NCBI GenBank assembly: GCA_023150555.1
Contig: JAKLKQ010000046.1
Location: 1-55,381, forward strand
DNA: 55,381 bases
Direction of reading: 5' to 3'
Source of the DNA: Planctomycetota bacterium
Lineage (GTDB): Bacteria; Planctomycetota; SZUA-567; H5-PLA8
The notes beneath the pieces were generated by a model. It made no database searches. It saw only the letters and a list, made by a program, of their open reading frames with translations, and was not told where the DNA came from. A program made the position numbers and the translations under genes. This document shows, one piece after another, positions 19,354-27,195 of the stretch (position 1 is its first letter; each line of letters begins with the position of its first letter).

Positions 19354-19403
19354 CATCCGTTGCCACCCCCTGGAAACGCCCGGGGGACAAAAAGGAGTCG
19401 CGA

Positions 19404-22400
19404 ATGCCCCTGCCGAACGAAGCCCTCGAGAATCCCACCCCTAACGCGAAGCCGACTGAACGGCTCGGTTACCTGGGCATGGCGCTGTTCGTGGGCGCGC
19501 TGCTGATGACGCCGATGGACAAGGCGGAGGCGGCAACCTTCAAGGTCACCAATACCAACGACAACGGACCGGGCAGCCTGCGCGATGCCATCGACCTTTC
19601 GAATAACGCGCCGGGCACCGACACCATTACTTTCGACAAGGCCGTCACGGGCACCATTGGACTGACTACCGGTCAAATATCCATTGACGAAGCAGTCACC
19701 ATTGCCGGCCCGGGCCAGGGCGTGCTTACCATCGACGCGCAGAACAACAGCCGCATCTTTTCTATACAGACCGACGATACGGCCAACGCGGTCTCTATCT
19801 CAGGGCTGACCTTGACGAACGGGTACATCAACGGCTACGGCGGCGCGATCTTCTCGACACACAGCCACCTCACCATTACGAACTGCACGATCTCGAACAA
19901 CGATGCCACGGACAACGGCGGCGGCATCATGTTCTACGGATATTACGACGGCGGCCAGATGAACCTGACCGTCACCGATTCGACCTTCGAGAACAACAAT
20001 GCACAGGGCCGCGACGGAGGCGGGATTTACGCCGAGGACGGGCTCGTCAGCATCATCAACAGTACTTTCAGCAATAACCGCGCCGGCGACGACGGCGGCG
20101 CCATTGGCGCGGACGACCTGTACCAGCTCGACATCACGGACAGCACCTTCCTGTACAACGATTCCTACGGCAGCAATTTCCGCGGCGGCGGCGGCGCCCT
20201 CAACGTCGTGGAACTCCGCGGCCCGGCCACCATCACGGGATCTACTTTTTCCGAAAACTATGCCCTGCACAGGGGCGGCGCCATCACCTTCGAGCATGTC
20301 CAGACTTCCGAGCCCATCCTCATCAGCGAATCGACCATAGAGGACAACGCCTCCCTTTTCGACGGCGGCGGCATCTGGGTCGGCGAAGGAAATGTAACGA
20401 TCAGCGACTCGACGGTTTCTGGGAACTATGCGCGGTACTTTGGCGGCGGCATCTTCTTCGACAGCGATTACGAGTTCTACGCGCTGACCGTCACCAATAG
20501 TACCCTCAACTACAACAGGACGGATAGCCAGGACGGCGGCGCCGTCTATGCCGAAGACGGACTCCTCACGTTCACCGACTGCACCTTCCTGTACAATCGC
20601 GCTGACGACGACGGGGGGGCGATAGGCGGCGACGACATCACCCTGCTCAACCTCTCCGGCAGCGACTTCGTGCGAAACGGGTCCTACGGCAGTAATCCGC
20701 GGGGCGGCGGTGGCGCCATCTGGATGAAACAGTTCAGGGGCGGCGCTACCATCCAGGACTCCAACTTCTTCGGCAATGGCGCAGACCGGAAGGGCGGTGC
20801 GCTCTCCTTTGAGTTCTTCGGCGGGAATCTGGCCATCGCCGACTCCTCAATCTCCTACAACGGCACGGGCGGCCATGGCGGCGGCATCTACCAGAGCTAT
20901 TACGGATCCACGGGGAGTACTGGCCTGACCATCACCAATTCCCAAATTTCCGAAAACTACGCCCGCTACGACGGCGGCGCGATCAACCTGGCCATCGCCA
21001 CCGCGCCGACCGTAATTACCGGCAGCCTGATTTCCGACAACTTCTCGCGTCAAGACGGTGGCGGAATCTATTTCTACCGGCTCAATGACTATTGCCCGCT
21101 CACCGTCACCAATTCGGTGATTCACTCCAACGTTTGCAGAGGTATCGGAGGCGGCATCGGTGGGCGAAGGCTCGGCTATGCCTCCGAGGTCACCTTGACC
21201 AACTGCACCGTCTCCTCCAACTACACGTATTATAACAGTGGCGGCGGCTTTGGGCTCGCCAGCAACTATATCTACGCGCCCGTCATCGTGGACAGGTGCC
21301 GTTTCCTCGACAATGAGTCCGACGGGCGCGGTGGAGGCATCTTCTTCAGTTCCGATGACGACGGCCTGCTTAAGATCAGCAATACGACCATCGACGGCAA
21401 TGAGGCCAATGAAGGCGGCGGCATCTTCTTCTACTGCGACAATACGAGCTTGGCTGACCAGGCCCTCCAAATCAGAAATTCAACGATCTCGAACAACTCC
21501 TGTTTCCGATACGGCGGCGGCCTAAATTTCGGCTCGGATGGACCTGGCTTCCGGCTCACCAACACGACCGTCTCGGGCAATTCGTCCGTTTACCCCGGCG
21601 GCGGGATGGCCGCCTATTTCTACGACCAAAACGCAGGGTGCTATATCCACAACTGCACCTTCAGCAACAATTATTCGGAAGGCCCCGGCGGCGGTCTATT
21701 CTTCACAGCTTACGACGGAGGCGGTATGGAAGTGGTGAGTTCCATCATCGCCGGCAACGATACCGACTCCTTCGCCCGGGATGTATTCTTCCCCGACACC
21801 TATCTCTTTACGGTCTACAACCTGATTGGAAACGGCGTAGCCCAGGTAGATATCCACAACGGTGGCCCCAGCCTGTACACAAACCTCTTCTACACAAGCC
21901 CCTACCTTTACGAGTTGGCCAACAACGGCGGTCCGACCAAGACGCACAAGTTGACCATTAGCAGCCCGGCCATCGACGCCGGGGTCAATGCGGCAGGCAC
22001 GATCTTCGACCAGCGCGGGACCGGCTTCCCGCGCAGCATTGGCAGCCAGGTCGACATTGGCGCCTTCGAACTGAATCCCGACGAAGTCCTGCCGAACGAA
22101 GGACAGTTCTTCGGCTTCGGCCCGGACAGCGACGGCGACGGCTTCTCCGACGATGCCGAGACCGCCGCAGGCACCGACCCCGGCGATCCATCGGAATCCC
22201 CTCTGGGCAAATTACTTGCCGACGAGAGCCAGTTCGATGCCCTCTCCATCTTGAAGGCTCAGGTCACGCTCAATTTCGCCAAGCCCCTCAGCGATACCGT
22301 CAAGCTCACGGGCCGAATCCAGCTGGCCGACGGCACGGACCTGGAAGATACCGATGTGCTGCTGGATATCGCGGGCAACGCCATCGCGTTTACCCTGGAC

Positions 22401-22664
22401 GCCAAGGGCACCGGCGTGGCCGCCACCGGGAAGATCAAGTTCAAGGCGCCCAAGGGCGGCGTATCGGCCTTCGGACTCGCCATGAAGGGCGACTTCCAAG
22501 ACGCCTTCGCCGCCAACGCCGACATGCAGAACGAGACGACGTCCAAGGTCGGCGAGGGCAGGATCGTCCGCGTGGCCATGGCCCTTAATGGCATCGGCGT
22601 CTTCCACGCGGATGCGGTGCTCAGCTACAAGGCAACGCAGGGAAAGAGCGGCAAGGCCAAGTAG
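19404..22664 (+). CDS. Beta-helix exoprotein with anchor-Q and GKAK C-terminal module (copy 2)
   Basis: 1086 aa, a close paralogue of the preceding gene: the same leader (MPLPNEALE..., then ERLGYLGMALFVGALLM and cleavage-like AEAA), the same GSLRDAIDLS start of the mature part and the same beta-helix repeats. It also shares the anchor-Q segment (LANNGGPTKTHKLTISSPAI) and the D-S-D-G-D-G-F-S-D-D linker near residue 903. The tail ends SYKATQGKSGKAK. Identity to copy 1 is highest at the N-terminus and from anchor-Q to the end; the helix repeats differ in number and in exposed residues. This is typical of duplicated surface proteins under diversification. SD AAGGAG and the first eight codons are nearly the same as in copy 1. 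A clear hairpin terminator follows at 22716-22741. Confidence 0.87.
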   Translation: MPLPNEALENPTPNAKPTERLGYLGMALFVGALLMTPMDKAEAATFKVTNTNDNGPGSLRDAIDLSNNAPGTDTITFDKAVTGTIGLTTGQISIDEAVTIAGPGQGVLTIDAQNNSRIFSIQTDDTANAVSISGLTLTNGYINGYGGAIFSTHSHLTITNCTISNNDATDNGGGIMFYGYYDGGQMNLTVTDSTFENNNAQGRDGGGIYAEDGLVSIINSTFSNNRAGDDGGAIGADDLYQLDITDSTFLYNDSYGSNFRGGGGALNVVELRGPATITGSTFSENYALHRGGAITFEHVQTSEPILISESTIEDNASLFDGGGIWVGEGNVTISDSTVSGNYARYFGGGIFFDSDYEFYALTVTNSTLNYNRTDSQDGGAVYAEDGLLTFTDCTFLYNRADDDGGAIGGDDITLLNLSGSDFVRNGSYGSNPRGGGGAIWMKQFRGGATIQDSNFFGNGADRKGGALSFEFFGGNLAIADSSISYNGTGGHGGGIYQSYYGSTGSTGLTITNSQISENYARYDGGAINLAIATAPTVITGSLISDNFSRQDGGGIYFYRLNDYCPLTVTNSVIHSNVCRGIGGGIGGRRLGYASEVTLTNCTVSSNYTYYNSGGGFGLASNYIYAPVIVDRCRFLDNESDGRGGGIFFSSDDDGLLKISNTTIDGNEANEGGGIFFYCDNTSLADQALQIRNSTISNNSCFRYGGGLNFGSDGPGFRLTNTTVSGNSSVYPGGGMAAYFYDQNAGCYIHNCTFSNNYSEGPGGGLFFTAYDGGGMEVVSSIIAGNDTDSFARDVFFPDTYLFTVYNLIGNGVAQVDIHNGGPSLYTNLFYTSPYLYELANNGGPTKTHKLTISSPAIDAGVNAAGTIFDQRGTGFPRSIGSQVDIGAFELNPDEVLPNEGQFFGFGPDSDGDGFSDDAETAAGTDPGDPSESPLGKLLADESQFDALSILKAQVTLNFAKPLSDTVKLTGRIQLADGTDLEDTDVLLDIAGNAIAFTLDAKGTGVAATGKIKFKAPKGGVSAFGLAMKGDFQDAFAANADMQNETTSKVGEGRIVRVAMALNGIGVFHADAVLSYKATQGKSGKAK

Positions 22665-22715
22665 CGCGACGGACTTCAGGAGCCATCTGCCACGGCAGGA
22701 TGGGTTCAGCTTCAA

Positions 22716-22741
22716 AGGGGCACTCCGAATGGAGTGCCCCT
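22716..22741 (+). terminator. Rho-independent terminator after copy 2
   Basis: Perfect 11 bp stem AGGGGCACTCC/GGAGTGCCCCT with loop GAAT, followed by ATTGTTT. It is almost identical to the hairpin after copy 3. Confidence 0.8.
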
Positions 22742-23139
22742 ATTGTTTCAGTCCGCAACTCGCCGGGCAGAAGTGTCGGCCAAATTCCTCTTTGCCAAAA
22801 CTTTCTTCATTTTGCTTGCACTTGAGCAACATTTATTCTATTCGCTCAAACGGTAGCCGGGGCGAAGTCGCAAAAAGAGACCGGCCGTCCGGCTAAGCTT
22901 AACTTGTTACTCCAAAAGAGGTTACATCTCGGAATGGGACGGCAACATTCGCAATAAAAATATCTATATTTATATACACACAATTTAACTGGTTTCTTGG
23001 CCAACAAAAAACTTGCTCCATCGGCGATTATTCCCGCATTGACATACCGCAAATCGCATTTAAAAGCACCCGTCGATAACATCGTGCAGGCGGTCTTCCC
23101 TGCCCTGCCCAAACTCAGGGTGACTATAAGGAGTCGTGC
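22742..23139. repeat. Duplicated intergenic unit (between copies 2 and 3)
   Basis: About 400 bp without a gene. Starting at TTTCAGTCCGCAACTCGCCG it matches, with substitutions, the region after copy 3 (26249-26659), including the preceding terminator. A promoter for copy 3 fits at 23039-23066: a perfect TTGACA, 16 bp, TAAAAG. SD AAGGAG lies 8-10 bp before the ATG at 23140. In the 26.6 kb duplicate the -35 reads TTAACA, consistent with decay there. Confidence 0.6.
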
Positions 23140-26100
23140 ATGACCCTCCCGATCGAAGCCCCCAAAAACGCCAACCCCAACGCGAAGCCGTCCGAACGGC
23201 TCGGATACTTGGGCATGGCCCTGTTCCTGGGCTCGCTGCTGATGACGCCCGTGGACAAGGCGGAGGCGGCGACCTTCACGGTCACCAACACCGACGACAA
23301 TGGGGCGGGCAGCCTGCGGCAGGCGATCATCGATGCGAACGGCGCAGCCGGGCCGGACACCGTAGTCTTTACTACAGGCCTCACGGGCACCATCACTCTG
23401 ACGACCGGCCAGATCACCATTGACGATCCGGTGACCATCACCGGCCCTGGCCAAGCCGTGCTGGCCGTCGATGCGCAGGACAACAGCCGCATCTTCTACG
23501 TTCTTACCAACGATACCACCTACGATGCCGCCATCTCGGGACTGACGCTGACGAATGGGTACATCAGCGGAAACGGCGGCGCGATCTTCTCAAAACACAG
23601 CCACCTTACGATCACGGACTGCACCCTCTCGAGCAGCAGCGCCTCGAACAACGGGGGCGGGATCTACTTCTACGGCAGCGGCAGTACCTACCAATTGACC
23701 GTCACCGGATCGACCTTCACCAATAACAGTGCGGACGGACGCGACGGCGGCGGGATTTACGCCGAGGACGGGATCGTTACCATCACCAACAGTACCTTCA
23801 CTAACAACTACGCGGGCGACGATGGCGGCGCCTTAGGCGCGGACGACCTGTACCAACTCGACATCACCGACAGCACGTTCCGGTACAACCACTCCTACGG
23901 ATCGAGTTTCCGGGGAGGCGGCGGCGCCATCAACCTCGTGGAACTCCGCGGGCCCGTTACCATCACGGGAAGCACAATTTCCGACAACGAATCCGAGCAT
24001 AAGGGCGGCGGCATCGCCATCGAGAAAACCTACACCGACGAACTCTTCACCATCACGGACTCGTACATCGAGCGCAACGACGCCGATGACCACGGCGGCG
24101 GCATCTATAATGAACTTGCCAACCTAACCATAGCCAATACGACCATCTCCAACAATTACGCGAACGGAAAGGGTGGAGGCATATTTTCCAATGACGGCAC
24201 TCTGACCCTGGATACCTCGACCATTTCGAATAACGATTCGGCGAGTGCCGGCGGCGGCGTCCAATTTTATGGCAGCTACGACAATTATGGCCTGACTATT
24301 TTGAACTCGACTATTTCGCAAAATACCGCGGCCAGTGCCGGCGGCGGCGTTTACGCCGAAGACGCCAGGGTGCTTACCCTCTCCGGCTGCACCTTCTCCT
24401 ACAACACTTCCAATGGAGGCGAAGGCGGTGGCGGCATGTGCCAGGATGATGCGCAAAGAATTGTGATCGAAAACTGCATTTTCGACCACAACTATGCTAA
24501 CAGCGGAAGTGGCGGCGGGCTCCACCTCTATGAGGTTGACGGAATTGCGTCCATTACCGACTGCGTCTTCACCAACAATGAGACCTCCGGAGATGGCGGC
24601 GGCATTTACGTTAACGAGTTGGAAGACGATTCGCCCCTCACCATCACCAATTCGATTTTCCATGATAATTATGCCGGGAACTACGGCGGAGCCTTCAGCC
24701 TGTACACGCTCAACGACTACTGCAACCTGACCTTCCAGACCTGCATCATCTCCAGTAATTATGCGAACGACGACGGCGGCGGCATTGCGCTGTACGGCGA
24801 CGATTTCTACTCTTCAGTCATTATCGACCACTGCAAGATTACCGGCAATTCCGCCCGAAACGACGGCGGCGGCCTCTTCTTCTACGCGGACGACGGGTTC
24901 TACAACGGCGCGCAGGTCAAGATCACCAACACGACCATAGCCGGGAACACCGCCATTTACGGCCGTGGCGGCGGCCTCTTCTTCTACGACGACGATGGGG
25001 ACCATTCCCAGATCGTGCTGATAGAAAACTCGACCGTCTCCAACAATACCTGCGGCACCGACGGTGGCGGCATCTTCTTCTACGCCGACGACGGCGGCAT
25101 GGTCATTCGGAACAGCACCATCTCCAACAACGACGCCGGCGACGACGGCGGCGGCATCTATGTCGACGAAGAAAGTGACGGTGTATTCCTGCTCAATTGC
25201 ACGGTCGCTTACAATTATGCAAGCAATTACGGAGGTGGTATTGATTCGGACGGCCAGGAAGTGAATCTGATTGGAACCATAGTCTCCGGAAATACCGCGG
25301 GTGATGATGGCGACGATCTTTACGGAGGAAACTTCTACGCCGAGTATAGTTTAATCGAGGACCGTAACGGCGTGTCGGACGATGGCGGCAACATCTTCTA
25401 CGTGCCCGCCGAATTGGAGCCGCTGGCCAACAACGGCGGCCCGACCAAGACCCACGCGCTGACCGTAAGCAGCCCGGCAATAGACGCGGGAACGAATGCG
25501 GCAGGCACTGCGTTCGACCAGCGCGGTTCCGGCTTCCCGCGCACCGTCGGCACGCAGACGGACATCGGCGCCTTCGAACTGGACTCCGATGCCCCGCCGC
25601 AAAACGGCATATTCTTCGGGTTCGGGGACGACAGCGATGGCGATGGGTTCTCCGACGACGTCGAGACCGCCGCGGGGACCGACCCCGACAACCCGCTCGA
25701 TAACCCGCTCGACCAGGTCCTTCGCAGCGAAAGCCAGCTCGAACCCCTGTCGCTGCTGAAGATTCAGGTCGGCCTGAAGTTCAACGCGACGGGCAATGAC
25801 ACCATCAAGGTCAAGGGACGCTTCGCGCTGCCCGATGGCACCTCGGTCGCCGGCGAGTCCATCCTCGTCGACATCTCGGGCGTCGTCTTTGCCGCCGTAC
25901 TGAGCGACAACCCGCGCGGTGCGACCGCTACGACGGCAAACGGCAAGATCAAGGTCGGCGCGCCCAAGGGTGGATTGGCCTCGTTCTCGCTCTCGATGAA
26001 GGGCGACTTCGCCGGGACTTTGGAGACGAATGCCGGCATGGAGAATGAGACTACCGCCGGGGAAGCCAAGTTCGTTCGAGTCGCGGTGGCCTTCGGCCAG

Positions 26101-26172
26101 TTCGGCGCCTTCCGCGCCGACACGGTGCTTAGCTACAAGGCCAAGCAGGGCAGTTCCGGCAAGGCCAAGTAG
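23140..26172 (+). CDS. Beta-helix exoprotein with anchor-Q and GKAK C-terminal module (copy 3)
   Basis: 1010 aa, third member of the tandem family. Leader MTLPIEAPKNANPN, then ERLGYLGMALFLGSLLM and AEAA. Mature start TFTVTNTDDNGAGSLRQAII. The beta-helix turns show many GGGI-F-Y-A-D-D repeats. The anchor-Q segment (LANNGGPTKTHALTVSSPAI, FDQRGSGFPR) is near residues 765-820. The linker GFGDDSDGDGFSDDVE follows at ~825. The C-terminal module ends SYKAKQGSSGKAK. Acidic runs (YADDGG, YDDDGDH) suggest calcium binding along the helix. Probably secreted. It has its own promoter and terminator, so it is monocistronic. Confidence 0.87.
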   Translation: MTLPIEAPKNANPNAKPSERLGYLGMALFLGSLLMTPVDKAEAATFTVTNTDDNGAGSLRQAIIDANGAAGPDTVVFTTGLTGTITLTTGQITIDDPVTITGPGQAVLAVDAQDNSRIFYVLTNDTTYDAAISGLTLTNGYISGNGGAIFSKHSHLTITDCTLSSSSASNNGGGIYFYGSGSTYQLTVTGSTFTNNSADGRDGGGIYAEDGIVTITNSTFTNNYAGDDGGALGADDLYQLDITDSTFRYNHSYGSSFRGGGGAINLVELRGPVTITGSTISDNESEHKGGGIAIEKTYTDELFTITDSYIERNDADDHGGGIYNELANLTIANTTISNNYANGKGGGIFSNDGTLTLDTSTISNNDSASAGGGVQFYGSYDNYGLTILNSTISQNTAASAGGGVYAEDARVLTLSGCTFSYNTSNGGEGGGGMCQDDAQRIVIENCIFDHNYANSGSGGGLHLYEVDGIASITDCVFTNNETSGDGGGIYVNELEDDSPLTITNSIFHDNYAGNYGGAFSLYTLNDYCNLTFQTCIISSNYANDDGGGIALYGDDFYSSVIIDHCKITGNSARNDGGGLFFYADDGFYNGAQVKITNTTIAGNTAIYGRGGGLFFYDDDGDHSQIVLIENSTVSNNTCGTDGGGIFFYADDGGMVIRNSTISNNDAGDDGGGIYVDEESDGVFLLNCTVAYNYASNYGGGIDSDGQEVNLIGTIVSGNTAGDDGDDLYGGNFYAEYSLIEDRNGVSDDGGNIFYVPAELEPLANNGGPTKTHALTVSSPAIDAGTNAAGTAFDQRGSGFPRTVGTQTDIGAFELDSDAPPQNGIFFGFGDDSDGDGFSDDVETAAGTDPDNPLDNPLDQVLRSESQLEPLSLLKIQVGLKFNATGNDTIKVKGRFALPDGTSVAGESILVDISGVVFAAVLSDNPRGATATTANGKIKVGAPKGGLASFSLSMKGDFAGTLETNAGMENETTAGEAKFVRVAVAFGQFGAFRADTVLSYKAKQGSSGKAK

Positions 26173-26224
26173 CGCGACGGACTGCAGAAACCAGTTGCGC
26201 ATGCAATATGGTCTGACCCCAAAA

Positions 26225-26248
26225 GGGGCACTCCGGATGGAGTGCCCC
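26225..26248 (+). terminator. Rho-independent terminator after copy 3
   Basis: Perfect 10 bp stem GGGGCACTCC/GGAGTGCCCC with loop GGAT, followed by CTTTTATTT. Four A residues before the stem pair with the T-run, so it can act in both directions. Near-copy of the 22716-22741 terminator. Confidence 0.85.
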
Positions 26249-26659
26249 CTTTTATTTCAGTCCGCGACCCGCCGGGCAAAAGTTTCGGCCGAGTTCCTCT
26301 TTGTCAATATTTTCTTAAATTTACCTAGCACTTGAGCACCATTTTTTATGCGTGCCGAGCACGCCGGGGCTCGAAACTGAAATTGCGGACTGGCCGGCCA
26401 AATATCTTTAACTTCCTTACAAAGAGAGGCTTACGTGCACAAAAGACCAGGCAGCGGAGTCACAGAGCTATATCTCAACATCGTTTTCTACTTTTTGATT
26501 AACTTACACCTTCCGCCAACAGAAAAAGCTTTGCCTCCTGGGAATTTTCTCGCATTAACAGGTCGAGATTCAGCCTTAATCGCGCCCAGTTAACATCGTG
26601 CAGGAAACCACTTTCTCCCCTGTCTCAAAGAAGCAGGACACCTAGGTAAGAAGGTGTCC
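26249..26659. repeat. Duplicated intergenic unit (between copy 3 and the pseudogene)
   Basis: Diverged copy of 22742-23139, starting TTTCAGTCCGCGACCCGCCG. No gene is seen. The -35 equivalent of the copy-3 promoter is TTAACA, and the ATG that follows belongs to a decayed gene. Confidence 0.55.
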
Positions 26660-27089
26660 ATGGACGCCGCCAACGTACCCCCGCCGAAACCCCGAGCCAG
26701 GTAAAGCCTGCAGAGCGCCTGGGTTACCTCGGCATGGCCCTTTTCCTGGGTTCGTTGTAGAAGACGCCCGTGGAGAAGGCGGAGGCGGCAACCTTCACGG
26801 TCACCAGTACCAACGGCCGCGGTGCCGGCAGCCTGCGCCAGGCGATCCTCGATGCGAACGCCAAGATCTAGGTCAAGCCGCCCAAGGGCGGCGTGGCCCA
26901 GATCCCGCCGACCATGAAGGGTGCTTTCCAACCGCCTTCGCCGACAATGCCGACATGCAGGGCGTGACGACGTCCGGCGAGGCCAAACTCGTGCGCGTCG
27001 GCATGACGTTCGGCGATGTCGGCGCCTTCCGTGCCGACGTGGTGACCAGCTATAGGGCCAAGCAGGACAAAACGGGTAAGGCGAAGTAA
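26660..27089 (+). pseudogene. Decayed, internally deleted beta-helix exoprotein gene
   Basis: A fourth unit of the family reduced to its two ends. From the ATG at 26660 the frame stops after 14 codons (TAA, 26702). The family leader KPAERLGYLGMALFLGSL continues in another frame from 26704 and is then broken by TAG where relatives have LLM. The mature start TFTVTSTNGRGAGSLRQAIL remains. It then jumps directly (near 26865) to the C-terminal module (KI-stop-VKPPKGGVAQIPPTMKGAF), followed by a further frameshift and the tail SYRAKQDKTGKAK. So at least one frameshift, two nonsense changes and a ~2.5 kb internal deletion removed the whole beta-helix, anchor-Q and linker. Not expected to make protein. 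Confidence 0.85.
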
Positions 27090-27100
27090 CTGATTTTGTT

Positions 27101-27119
27101 TGATCCAGCGGCTGGATCA
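27101..27119 (+). terminator. Hairpin between pseudogene and copy 4
   Basis: Perfect stem TGATCCAG/CTGGATCA with loop CGG, 11 bp after the pseudogene stop and 77 bp before the copy-4 start. There is no U-tract. It may be a weak terminator or a leader hairpin of copy 4. Confidence 0.4.
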
Positions 27120-27195
27120 GGCTAAAGAGGAACAGGTTGATCAGACAACGCAGCCTGTCTCCCATTCAAATTGGGTAAAGAGGAGGATGCCTACC

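Noticed and set aside
27100..27195. Longer N-terminus for beta-helix copy 4 from the ATG at 27100
   Set aside because: It covers a hairpin, lacks family similarity, and the AGGAGG site serves the ATG at 27196.
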